Below, one piece after another: positions 1-5,976 of a stretch of 7,904 bases of DNA (the stretch's first letter is position 1; each line of letters starts with the position of its first letter). The stretch spans positions 1-7,904 of the forward strand of contig JAENVT010000229.1 in NCBI GenBank assembly GCA_016650435.1. Reading direction: 5' to 3'. The translations under genes were made by a program, and so were the position numbers. Below the pieces are notes generated by a model, which ran no database searches, was not told where the DNA came from, and saw nothing but the letters and a program-made list of their open reading frames with translations. This DNA is from Ilumatobacteraceae bacterium. Lineage in GTDB: Bacteria > Actinomycetota > Acidimicrobiia > Acidimicrobiales > Ilumatobacteraceae.

Positions 1-116
1 AGGTCGTCGAGATCATTGTCGTAGTCGGCAGCCCACACGTTGTACCGCTCGCGAAGTTGATCGGCACCCCGCGAGGCATAGATCCATTGCAGCCTGCTGT
101 CTCGCTCAGTACTCAT
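1..116 (-). CDS. SAM-dependent methyltransferase, N-terminal fragment (runs off window)
   Basis: Only the first 38 codons are inside the window; the gene continues past base 1. The ATG at 116-114 opens a frame whose residues 25-38 read YNVWAADYDNDLDD. That Tyr-x-x-Trp-Ala-x-x-Tyr-Asp pattern is typical of the N-terminus of class I SAM-dependent methyltransferases, just before the SAM-binding fold. The glycine-rich SAM motif would lie outside the window, so substrate and exact family cannot be named. The gene overlaps the 3' end of the FadB2-like dehydrogenase by 11 nt in another frame, on the same strand, so the two are probably co-transcribed and translationally coupled. The alternative is an unrelated protein with a chance resemblance; the aromatic/acidic pattern makes that less likely. 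Confidence 0.7.
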   Translation of the reverse strand, partial: MSTERDSRLQWIYASRGADQLRERYNVWAADYDNDLDD

Positions 117-963
117 AGAAACCTCGTCCCGCCTTACGGCCGAGCAGGCCGGCTTCGACCATGCGCAGCAACAACGATGGCGGCGTATACAGCTGCTCCT
201 TGAACTCGCCGTACAGCGATTCGGCTACGGCGCGCACCGTGTCGAGACCGATGAGATCGGCCAACCGCAGCGGGCCCATCGGGTGTGCACATCCCTTGAC
301 CATTCCTGTGTCGATGTCGTCGGCGGTGGCGAAGCCGGACTCAAGCATGCGAATCGCGGCGAGGATGTAGGGGATCAGCAACGCGTTGACGATGAACCCG
401 GCACGATCGCGCGAGCGGACCACCGTCTTACCAAGTGTGTCTGTGGCGAACTTCTCGATGTCCGATGCCGTCTCCGGTGAAGTCAGCAGCGACGTGACCA
501 GTTCGACGAGAGGAAGCACCGGCACGGGGTTGAAGAAGTGAATGCCGATCACTTGGGCCTCGCGCTTGGTTGCCCGAGCGAGCTTCATGATCGGGATGCT
601 CGATGTGTTCGATGCCAGAACGGCCTCCGGCTTGCACAGCGCGTCGAGCTGGCCGAAGACGTCGATCTTCATCGCCTCCTCCTCGGCAACAGCCTCGATC
701 ACGAGGTCGCAGTCAGTGAGTGCATCGAGTTGGTGGCCGAAGGCGAGCCGCGCCCACGCGGCGTCATGGTCGGCGTCTGACAACCGTCCCGATGCGACCG
801 CCCGCTTCAGCGAGTTGGCGACCCGCGCCATTCCCGCTTCGGCGGCCGACGGCGAGCTTTCCGTGACAGTCACCTCGAGTCCTGCACGAGCAGCGACCTC
901 GGCGATACCTGATCCCATCAACCCACAGCCCACCACGCCGACCTTTTCGATCACCTGTGTCAC
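106..963 (-). CDS. fadB2: 3-hydroxyacyl-CoA (3-hydroxybutyryl-CoA) dehydrogenase, FadB2/PaaH type
   Basis: This 285-residue cytosolic enzyme should oxidise (S)-3-hydroxyacyl-CoA to 3-ketoacyl-CoA with NAD(P), or run in reverse, in beta-oxidation or butanoate-type metabolism. The start is GTG at 963. The Rossmann nucleotide loop is G12-C-G14-L-M-G17 followed by SGIAE. SNTSS lies at 118-122, and the catalytic pair is His142 (in HFFNPVPVLPLVE) and Glu154. Ser121 and Asn193 (in GFIVN) match the remaining conserved active-site positions of the human enzyme as I align it. The C-terminal domain has HPMGPLRLADLIGLD near 227-241 and ends in GRKAGRGFYEY. Length and sequence match mycobacterial FadB2 (Rv0468) closely from memory. 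It follows modC after 70 nt on the same strand and overlaps the next methyltransferase gene by 11 nt. All expected catalytic residues are present. Chain-length specificity cannot be read from sequence. Confidence 0.95.
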   Translation of the reverse strand: MTQVIEKVGVVGCGLMGSGIAEVAARAGLEVTVTESSPSAAEAGMARVANSLKRAVASGRLSDADHDAAWARLAFGHQLDALTDCDLVIEAVAEEEAMKIDVFGQLDALCKPEAVLASNTSSIPIMKLARATKREAQVIGIHFFNPVPVLPLVELVTSLLTSPETASDIEKFATDTLGKTVVRSRDRAGFIVNALLIPYILAAIRMLESGFATADDIDTGMVKGCAHPMGPLRLADLIGLDTVRAVAESLYGEFKEQLYTPPSLLLRMVEAGLLGRKAGRGFYEY

Positions 964-1033
964 GTCGCAACGTCCGAGATCCCTGGCATCCCGAGATCTT
1001 GCCAGACCGCGCCCAATCGGTGCGCTGCGGTCC

Positions 1034-2089
1034 TCAATTGAGGGTGATCGCGATGTCGGTGGCCATCACCGAGGCCCACAGCTCGCGACCGACTTTGATG
1101 CCCAATGCATCTGCTACGGAAGCGGTGATTTCAGCAGTCAGCTGGACGGGGCCCTGCAGGCGAACACGCACCCGCTCGGCGCGACGGTCGATATCGATCA
1201 CAGCCGCCATCCAAGCGTTGCGGTGGCCGCCTTGTGGCTTGGTGGCATGCAACGAAACGGCCTGCGGACGGATCACAGCGATCGCCGGCCCGTCGATGTC
1301 GACGGCAGCGACGACCAGGGTCGCGCCACCGTCGACCGCAAAGACACCGCCCATCATCGACCCTGGCAGCAAGTTGAGTCCTACCAGTTCGGCCACGTAG
1401 GTGGACCGAGGATGGGTGGCGATCGCGGCGAACGTCCCGTCCTGAACGACGTGACCGTTCTCGACGATGACGACGCGGTCGGCGAGGAGGAACGCGTCGA
1501 TCGGGTTGTGCGTGACAAGGACCGCAGAGCCCCTGAACTCGGCAAGATGTCTTCGCAGCTCGCGACGGATCTCGACCTGCGTCGCAGGGTCCAATGCTCC
1601 CAACGGATCGTCGAGCAGCAACAGGTTCGGCTCGCACGCGAGGGCCCTTGCAAGGGCGACTCGTCGTGTCTGGGCGTCGGACAACTGCTCGGGTCGTGAC
1701 CGCTCGATTCCATCGTAGGCAACCCTGCGCAACCAGTGCCGGGCCTCTTGGCGCGCCGCCGACTTGTCGACACCACGCGCCCGCAGACCAAATGCCACGT
1801 TCTCGAGCACCGACATGTGCGGGAACAACTGATGCTGATGCGACATCACCCCCGCCGACCGTTGCGCCGAGGGTACAAAAACGTTCGCCGATGGATCGTC
1901 GACGATCTCACCGCGAACTTCGATCGAGCCGCGGTCGATCGCCATCAGCCCGGCGATGCAACGCAAGATCGTGGTCTTGCCGGCGTCATCCGGGCCGAGC
2001 AGAGCCACGACTTCGCCGGGCGCAGCGTTGAGCCACATGTCCAAGCTCAACGATCCGTGGGCGACCACGATGTGGGCCCGCAGTGTCAC
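1034..2089 (-). CDS. modC: Molybdate-type ABC transporter ATP-binding protein ModC, with degenerate ATPase motifs
   Basis: A 351-residue ATPase subunit of a molybdate (or related oxyanion) importer, acting on the cytoplasmic face of ModB. The start is GTG at 2089, sharing GTGA with the modB stop; this gives a compact N-terminus (VTLRAHIVV) and translational coupling. An ABC domain covers about 1-235. The C-terminal 115 residues resemble the TOBE/Mop-like regulatory domain of Mycobacterium tuberculosis ModC in layout, including VGLNLLPG near 236. Four motifs depart from consensus: Walker A reads GPDDAGKTT (32-40), Asp35 replacing the usual Gly; the Q-loop position carries His84 (SHQHQLFPH); the signature reads LSDAQ (136-140) instead of LSGGQ; and Walker B ends in Asp160-Asp161, so the catalytic Glu is Asp. 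The P-loop Lys39, Walker B Asp160, D-loop ALD and switch His194 are kept. It is probably still a transporter ATPase, perhaps slow. Molybdate is inferred from homology, and sulfate or tungstate cannot be excluded. Confidence 0.85.
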   Translation of the reverse strand: MTLRAHIVVAHGSLSLDMWLNAAPGEVVALLGPDDAGKTTILRCIAGLMAIDRGSIEVRGEIVDDPSANVFVPSAQRSAGVMSHQHQLFPHMSVLENVAFGLRARGVDKSAARQEARHWLRRVAYDGIERSRPEQLSDAQTRRVALARALACEPNLLLLDDPLGALDPATQVEIRRELRRHLAEFRGSAVLVTHNPIDAFLLADRVVIVENGHVVQDGTFAAIATHPRSTYVAELVGLNLLPGSMMGGVFAVDGGATLVVAAVDIDGPAIAVIRPQAVSLHATKPQGGHRNAWMAAVIDIDRRAERVRVRLQGPVQLTAEITASVADALGIKVGRELWASVMATDIAITLN

Positions 2090-2904
2090 AAGGTCGGCTC
2101 TCCCCCGCCCAGCCACCTGCCGCGGAGGGCAACGAGGACCGCGAAGGAAATGCCGACCATCAGCAGAGCGAGCACGAGTGCTTGATGTGGGTCGGTGCCG
2201 AGCGCGCGGTACACCGACAGCGGCAGGGTTTGCGTCTTGCCCGGAAGGCTGCCGGCGAATGTGATCGTGGCCCCGAACTCGCCGAACGCTCGAGCCCACG
2301 ACAGCACCGCGCCGGCAATCAGTGCTGAACGAACGCCGGGCAACGTGACCCGACGAAACGAGTACCAGCCGCTGGCCCCGAGCGTGCGCGCCGTGTCGTC
2401 GTGGCTGGCATCGGTGCGCCGCAGCGCCGCCTCGACGGTGACAACGAAGAACGGCATGGCCACGAAGGTCTGGGCGATGACGACACCCGCTGTTGTGAAC
2501 GGCAGGCGAACGTCGAACCACCTGGCGAGCCACTGACCCACCAGCCCGGCCGGGCCGAGTGCGAACAGCAACGCGACGCCGCCGACCACAGGTGGCAGCA
2601 CCATCGACAGCATGCAGAGCGCACGAACGATTGATTGGCCGGCGAACCTACGCCGCGCCAAGAGCCAGGCCAGTGGGAGGCCGAGCAGCACCGACAGCGC
2701 TGTTGCACACACGCTGCAGATGATCGACAACTTCGCCGCCTGGCGAACGCCGGCGCGGCCGAGGATCGATGTCACGTCGCTCCACGGGGCGCGGTCCACG
2801 AGCCCGACAAGCGGGAGAGCGAAGAAGACGATTGCCAGTGCGGCGAGCGCTATCGCTGGCCATGGCAGCGCATTGTCGACGCGCCGCGCCGTCCTAGTTG
2901 CCAT
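2086..2904 (-). CDS. modB: Molybdate-type ABC transporter permease ModB
   Basis: A 272-residue inner-membrane permease forming the channel of a ModABC-type importer. The first hydrophobic segment is about residues 15-36. Further segments lie near 58-82, 96-122, 138-158, 192-205 and 241-260, about six in all. The cytoplasmic EAA loop that docks on the ATPase is TARTLGASGWYSFRRVTLPG (171-190), followed by GEFGATITF (208-216). Both match E. coli ModB as I recall it, as does LPPVVGGVALL near 103-113. I chose ATG 2904. The frame stays open upstream, but those 48 codons lie inside the crotonase gene, are Arg/Pro-rich and do not look like a permease N-terminus. The chosen start overlaps the crotonase stop by 11 nt with only a weak purine-rich site before it, suggesting coupled translation. 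It shares GTGA with modC downstream. No modA is visible in the window. Confidence 0.92.
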   Translation of the reverse strand: MATRTARRVDNALPWPAIALAALAIVFFALPLVGLVDRAPWSDVTSILGRAGVRQAAKLSIICSVCATALSVLLGLPLAWLLARRRFAGQSIVRALCMLSMVLPPVVGGVALLFALGPAGLVGQWLARWFDVRLPFTTAGVVIAQTFVAMPFFVVTVEAALRRTDASHDDTARTLGASGWYSFRRVTLPGVRSALIAGAVLSWARAFGEFGATITFAGSLPGKTQTLPLSVYRALGTDPHQALVLALLMVGISFAVLVALRGRWLGGGEPTL

Positions 2905-3694
2905 CGGGCCCGGACCACGTGAAGCGCGGCGACCGCTTCTCGACGAACGCGGCAACGCCTTCTGCGAGGTCGGGCGCACCCGCGGCGACATCGGTCCAGT
3001 GGTTCTGCACGGCCTGCGGGACCTGACCGTGTGCAGCAATCTCTGCAACCATCGACTTGGTCGACGCCTGTGTCAACAACGAGCGGGCGGCGAGCACGGC
3101 GGTCAACGTAGCAAGCCGCTCCCCGCTATTCGCGGCATCGACGACCTCGTCGACAAGGCCTACACCGAGGGCGTCGCTGGCACCGATCATTTCTCCCGTG
3201 AACAGCAATCGCTTGGTGACGGCAGGGCCGAGCAGGTGTGTGGCTCGCTCCAGGGCCGCAGCGGGATAGACGATGCCGAGCTTGGCCGGAGTAATGCCGA
3301 ACCGGGCGTCGGTCGTGGCGATGCGGAGATCGCAGTCGATCGCCAAGGAGGCACCGCCCCCGATGCAATCGCCGGTGATGAACGCCACCGTCGGTTTCGG
3401 CAGATTCGCCAGCGCCAGTTCGGCGGCGTTGACCACCTGCGAAAACGATCGCTCGTCATCGAGGCGCGTCACGTTCAACTCGGTGATGTCGGCACCGGCG
3501 CAGAAGTGCTGGCCGGAGCCACGCAACACCACGACCCGCACGTCGCGATCGGAGCCGAGCTGCAATGCGAGGTGCTCCAGTCGCACCCACATTGCGTGGC
3601 TCATCGCATTGCGCTTGTCTGGCCGGTTCAGCCAGATCGTGGCGATCGAGCCGTCACGGTCCAATCGGATGAGTTCGTCGGGTTCCACATTCAT
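2894..3694 (-). CDS. Crotonase-family (enoyl-CoA hydratase/isomerase-like) protein lacking the hydratase glutamates
   Basis: A 266-residue crotonase-fold protein expected to act on an acyl-CoA thioester in the cytosol. LNRPDKRNAM (22-31), HFCAGADI (63-70, first oxyanion-hole segment) and GDCIGGGASLAIDCD (108-122, second oxyanion-hole segment) are all typical of the family. The two glutamates that drive hydration in rat mitochondrial enoyl-CoA hydratase (Glu144 and Glu164) align with Ser116 and Pro136 (FGITPAKLG) here, so classical hydratase activity is doubtful. Isomerase, decarboxylase, hydrolase or thioesterase-like chemistry are all open. Length is normal and there is no sign of truncation. 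The start is ATG 3694; no Shine-Dalgarno sequence precedes it. It is the first gene of the minus-strand block, diverges from the psuG side with 68 nt between starts, and its stop overlaps modB by 11 nt. That arrangement need not mean a functional link to molybdate. Confidence 0.88.
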   Translation of the reverse strand: MNVEPDELIRLDRDGSIATIWLNRPDKRNAMSHAMWVRLEHLALQLGSDRDVRVVVLRGSGQHFCAGADITELNVTRLDDERSFSQVVNAAELALANLPKPTVAFITGDCIGGGASLAIDCDLRIATTDARFGITPAKLGIVYPAAALERATHLLGPAVTKRLLFTGEMIGASDALGVGLVDEVVDAANSGERLATLTAVLAARSLLTQASTKSMVAEIAAHGQVPQAVQNHWTDVAAGAPDLAEGVAAFVEKRSPRFTWSGPDGN

Positions 3695-3762
3695 CGACGA
3701 ACAGTGTGGCCCAATCGGCTGTCAATCGGAAGGTACCCGTAAGGTGGCGGTGAGGAGGATGT
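3695..3762. promoter_or_regulatory. Short divergent intergenic region between the crotonase gene and the psuG unit
   Basis: Sixty-eight bases separate the crotonase start (3694, minus) from the GTG of the mini-ORF (3763, plus), so both promoters should lie here. On the minus strand TTGACA sits at 3725-3720, a perfect -35 hexamer, but the sequence 17 nt on (GTTCGT, 3702-3697) is a poor -10. On the plus strand TAAGGT at 3740-3745 fits the actinobacterial TANNNT -10 pattern, without a clear -35. The location is well supported; the individual boxes are tentative. No clear operator palindrome was seen. Confidence 0.4.
3752..3758 (+). promoter_or_regulatory. Strong Shine-Dalgarno site (GAGGAGG) for the mini-ORF before psuG
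   Basis: GAGGAGG is near-perfect complement to the 16S rRNA 3' end and by eye the strongest such site upstream of any gene in the window. It stands 4 nt before the GTG at 3763 and directly abuts an ATG at 3759, which is in the psuG frame but too close to use it well. The site therefore favours translation of the 26-codon frame, with psuG reached by ATGA coupling or by its own weaker AAAAGG at 3824-3829, 10 nt before ATG 3840. Confidence 0.55.
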
Positions 3763-3843
3763 GTGAAAACGACGCGCCTGGCAGCAGCCGGCTTGATGTT
3801 GGCAACTGCGTGCGGCGGCGACGAAAAGGCCAACTCTCGATGA
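3763..3843 (+). CDS. Putative 26-residue lipoprotein-signal-like peptide (remnant or leader)
   Basis: A GTG at 3763 opens a 26-codon frame ending at TGA 3841-3843. It begins V/M-K-T-T-R, continues with a hydrophobic stretch LAAAGLMLATA (6-16), then Cys17 followed by GGDEKANSR. That is the anatomy of a bacterial lipoprotein signal peptide: basic n-region, hydrophobic core, cysteine, then a Gly/Asp/Lys/Asn-rich linker. Position -3 is Ala rather than the usual Leu, so the lipobox is imperfect. A strong GAGGAGG lies 4 nt upstream, and the stop shares ATGA with the psuG start. No mature domain follows. It could be the remnant of a substrate-binding lipoprotein (the modBC genes next door lack a modA), a genuine tiny lipoprotein, or a leader frame that couples ribosomes into psuG. 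Chance cannot be excluded at this length. Confidence 0.45.
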   Translation: MKTTRLAAAGLMLATACGGDEKANSR

Positions 3844-4754
3844 CCGTCCGCATCAGCAACGAAGTCGTCGATGCCGTCAGAGCCGGCCAGCCGGTCGTCG
3901 CACTGGAGTCGACGATCATCAGCCACGGCATGCCCTACCCGCAAAACGTCGAGATGGCGTGTGCTGTCGAGTCGATCGTGCGTGCGCACGGTGCCACGCC
4001 AGCAACCATCGCGGTCGTGGACGGCGTATGCCGGGTCGGTGTCGACCGCGCCGAAATCGAGTTGCTGGCCACGAGGGCCGACGTGCACAAAGCAACCACA
4101 CGCGACCTGCCGTGGCTCGTGGCCACCGGAGCCACTGGTGCTACGACCGTTGCTGCCACGATGCACCTGGCCGCGCTTGCGGGGGTCCGTGTCTTCGCCA
4201 CCGGCGGTGTCGGTGGGGTGCACCGCGGCGCGTCGACGACGTTCGACATCTCCGCCGACCTCACCCAGTTGGCCGCCACTCCGGTGGCCGTGGTGTGCGC
4301 CGGGGTCAAGTCGATACTCGACATCGCGCTGACACTGGAGTACCTCGAGACCGTCGGCGTTCCCGTTGTTGTGTTCGACAGCGACGAGTTTCCAGCCTTC
4401 TACAGCCGGTCGAGCGGGCAACCCTCACCACGCCGGGTCGACGATGCCAAGCAGGCTGCGGCAGTTCTCGACGCGACGTGGCGAGAACTTCATTTGAGCC
4501 GCGGCGTGTGCATCGCCAATCCGATCCCCGTCGACGAGGAGATACCAGCAGCGGAGATCGACGGCGTGATCGTCGAGGCACTTGCCGAGCTGTCCGCTCA
4601 AGGGATCACTGGCCAGGCGGTCACGCCATTCCTGCTGTCGAGGATCGTCGATCAGACGGGCGGCCGTAGTCTGCGGGCCAACATCTCCCTGGTCACGCGC
4701 AATGCTGCACTCGCCGCCGATGTCGCGGTCGAGTATTCGCTCATCGCCAAGTAG
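3840..4754 (+). CDS. psuG: Pseudouridine-5'-phosphate glycosidase (PsuG)
   Basis: A 304-residue cytosolic enzyme that reversibly splits the C-C glycosidic bond of pseudouridine 5'-phosphate to uracil and ribose 5-phosphate, in pseudouridine salvage from RNA turnover. The whole chain follows the family: VVALESTIISHGMPYPQN (19-36), GVCRVG (62-67), HKATTRDLP (83-91), TGGVGGVHRGA (121-131), TFDISADLTQL (134-144), CAGVKSILDI (153-162) and NPIPVDEEIP (227-236). By my alignment to E. coli PsuG the catalytic set is Glu23, Lys84, His128, Asp140 and the Schiff-base Lys157, all present. Length is close to the E. coli enzyme. I chose ATG 3840 because family homology begins there; the frame is open further upstream but that part is antisense to the crotonase gene or Arg-rich. 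Its start overlaps the mini-ORF stop (ATGA). The partner kinase PsuK is not in the window. It ends directly against the convergent SRPBCC gene. Confidence 0.95.
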   Translation: MTVRISNEVVDAVRAGQPVVALESTIISHGMPYPQNVEMACAVESIVRAHGATPATIAVVDGVCRVGVDRAEIELLATRADVHKATTRDLPWLVATGATGATTVAATMHLAALAGVRVFATGGVGGVHRGASTTFDISADLTQLAATPVAVVCAGVKSILDIALTLEYLETVGVPVVVFDSDEFPAFYSRSSGQPSPRRVDDAKQAAAVLDATWRELHLSRGVCIANPIPVDEEIPAAEIDGVIVEALAELSAQGITGQAVTPFLLSRIVDQTGGRSLRANISLVTRNAALAADVAVEYSLIAK

Positions 4755-5213
4755 TCACACCTCCACCGCCGAAGCCAGCCTGGCCAGCGTCGCTTCCATG
4801 TTGTCGCGGTTGCGGCCCGGACGGTTGCGCACACCAACGAAAAAGCTGGCAACCTTGCCGACTCCCGGCACGCGGTGATCGGTCCACGTCTCGATCACGG
4901 TGGTCCTGGCACCGTCTTGTTGGAACCGATATTCCCAGTTGGCGATCTTGAATGGCCCCAATGTCACGTCAAAGCTGAAACGCTCGCCGCGTTCCGCGCC
5001 GGTCACCACGACGTCGGTCTTCCACTTGTGCCAACCCGACTGATTCGTGCCCTTGAATCGCGCACCGACCACCGGACCTGCGGCACCGTTGACCCACCTG
5101 CCGCCGGTGTTCTCCGGCGACCACTCCCCCATTCGTGGCAGATCGCTGACGAGGTCGTACAGCTCACCCGCATCGGCATGAATCGTCCGCTCGACGCGTA
5201 TCTGTTGTGGCAT
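4755..5213 (-). CDS. SRPBCC (START-like/polyketide cyclase 2) family protein
   Basis: A 152-residue protein of the SRPBCC superfamily, a helix-grip fold with a deep hydrophobic pocket. It begins MPQQIRVERTIHADAGELYD, the usual first strand and helix. It then carries SDLPRMGEWSPENTGGRW (23-40) and VGARFKGTN (49-57), a signature common to a set of actinobacterial proteins often annotated as polyketide cyclase/dehydrase or lipid-binding. A later strand region has WEYRFQQDGARTTVIETW (93-110). No catalytic residues can be named, and ligand and function are unknown. There is no signal peptide, so it is probably cytosolic. The start at ATG 5213 is supported by homology beginning at once and by GGGAC just upstream; longer versions would run into cofE. 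It lies 4 nt behind the cofE stop on the same strand, so it is almost certainly co-transcribed with cofE, which hints at a small-molecule or cofactor-linked role. Its stop abuts that of psuG. Confidence 0.88.
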   Translation of the reverse strand: MPQQIRVERTIHADAGELYDLVSDLPRMGEWSPENTGGRWVNGAAGPVVGARFKGTNQSGWHKWKTDVVVTGAERGERFSFDVTLGPFKIANWEYRFQQDGARTTVIETWTDHRVPGVGKVASFFVGVRNRPGRNRDNMEATLARLASAVEV

Positions 5214-5217
5214 GTCC

Positions 5218-5970
5218 CTATCTGAACAGATCCCGGCTCTGGTCGCGCAGTACCGTGGCGATCGTCGCGGTGTCGTCGGCCTCCCACGCATAACCCCGGA
5301 TCACACCGACGGGCATGCGCGAGATGTTTCCCTTGACCAACTCAGCTGCGCCCGCCAACTCGTCGGCGAGACAGACCGCCTGCACCTTGAACTCGTGACC
5401 GTGCGGATCGAACTGGCCGATGTAGCTGTAGATCGGCTGCATGCCGGCGACGCCGATCGCGATGTCAGTCTGACCTTCGCGCCACGCCCGGCCGAATGTG
5501 TCGGAGATGATGACGGCGACGTCGACACCGAACTGGGCGAGGTCGGCGCGTATTCTTCGAGCCGACGCGTCGGGATCCACCGGCAGCACCACCAGCCGAC
5601 CGTGAGCACCGCTGGAGGACTGGTCGACGCCGCTGTTGGCGCAGACGAATCCGTGCTGGGTTTCGGTGATCAGCACAGGCCCGACTTGGCGGACGATGCG
5701 CTTCGCCTCGCGCAGCACCACTTCGGTCACCCGTGCATCCTTGTCCCATGTGGTCGACCATTCGATCGCGAACGGCGAGGGCTCGACGTCGGCGAGTTCG
5801 ATGACACGACCCTCGGCTTTGGAAACGATCTTCGACGTCACCACGACGATGTCGCCATCTTCTAGCGACACGCCCGCAGCCGCCGCGGCGTCGGCGATCG
5901 TTGCAGCCAGATCAGTTCCCTCGACGATCTCGGGAATTCCCGGAACGCTCAATACCTGCAAGCCGGTCAC
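5218..5970 (-). CDS. cofE: Coenzyme F420-0:L-glutamate ligase (CofE, single-domain)
   Basis: A 250-residue GTP-dependent ligase that adds glutamate(s) to F420-0, the last stage of coenzyme F420 biosynthesis, in the cytosol. Family features: GDIVVVTSKIVSKAEGR (39-55), TQHGFVCANSGVDQSSS (104-120), LLPVDPD-like VVLPVDPDASARRIR (127-141), SDTFGRAWREGQTDIAIGVAGM (156-177, an acidic/metal and substrate region) and ADELAGAAELVKGN (202-215). These match archaeal CofE and the N-terminal domain of mycobacterial FbiB. The length equals archaeal CofE, and the chain stops where FbiB would continue into its nitroreductase-like domain, so this is the unfused form. The start is GTG 5970, chosen because family homology (VPGIPEI) begins ten residues later and nothing upstream fits. 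There is no Shine-Dalgarno; a TACGTT box places a transcript start on the GTG. It heads a two-gene unit with the SRPBCC gene. CofD/FbiA and CofC are not in the window. Confidence 0.93.
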   Translation of the reverse strand: MTGLQVLSVPGIPEIVEGTDLAATIADAAAAAGVSLEDGDIVVVTSKIVSKAEGRVIELADVEPSPFAIEWSTTWDKDARVTEVVLREAKRIVRQVGPVLITETQHGFVCANSGVDQSSSGAHGRLVVLPVDPDASARRIRADLAQFGVDVAVIISDTFGRAWREGQTDIAIGVAGMQPIYSYIGQFDPHGHEFKVQAVCLADELAGAAELVKGNISRMPVGVIRGYAWEADDTATIATVLRDQSRDLFR

Positions 5971-5976
5971 GGGCTG

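Noticed and set aside
964..1033. A promoter or small gene in the 70-nt gap between modC and fadB2
   Set aside because: I see no convincing -10/-35 pair, hairpin or frame; only a short repeated GATCTCGG. fadB2 may simply be read through from modBC.
542..1699. A 385-codon open frame on the plus strand
   Set aside because: It is antisense to fadB2 and modC, both strongly supported by motifs; its product is Arg/Ser/Asp-rich with no recognisable domain, as expected of alternate frames in high-GC DNA.
2090..2533. A 148-codon upstream extension of the modC frame
   Set aside because: It lies inside modB in another frame, is Arg/His-rich and non-homologous; the GTG at 2089 with the GTGA overlap gives the normal ABC N-terminus.
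2905..3048. A 48-codon upstream extension of modB
   Set aside because: It is out of frame inside the crotonase gene, basic and low-complexity, and ModB homology begins just after ATG 2904.
3697..3725. A full sigma-70 promoter for the crotonase gene built on TTGACA at 3725-3720
   Set aside because: The -35 hexamer is perfect, but the region 17 nt on (GTTCGT) does not resemble a -10, so I mention it only as a tentative element.
2612..3742. A 376-codon open frame on the plus strand
   Set aside because: It is antisense to modB and the crotonase gene, has no domain, and ends in the divergent intergenic region.
3759..3839. ATG 3759 as the psuG start, adding 27 residues
   Set aside because: The GAGGAGG touches this ATG with no spacing, the added residues (including RRRRKG) do not look like PsuG, and family homology begins at ATG 3840.
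3654..4421. A 255-codon open frame on the minus strand under psuG
   Set aside because: It is antisense to psuG, whose catalytic motifs are complete; the antisense product is His/Arg/Gly-rich without a known fold.
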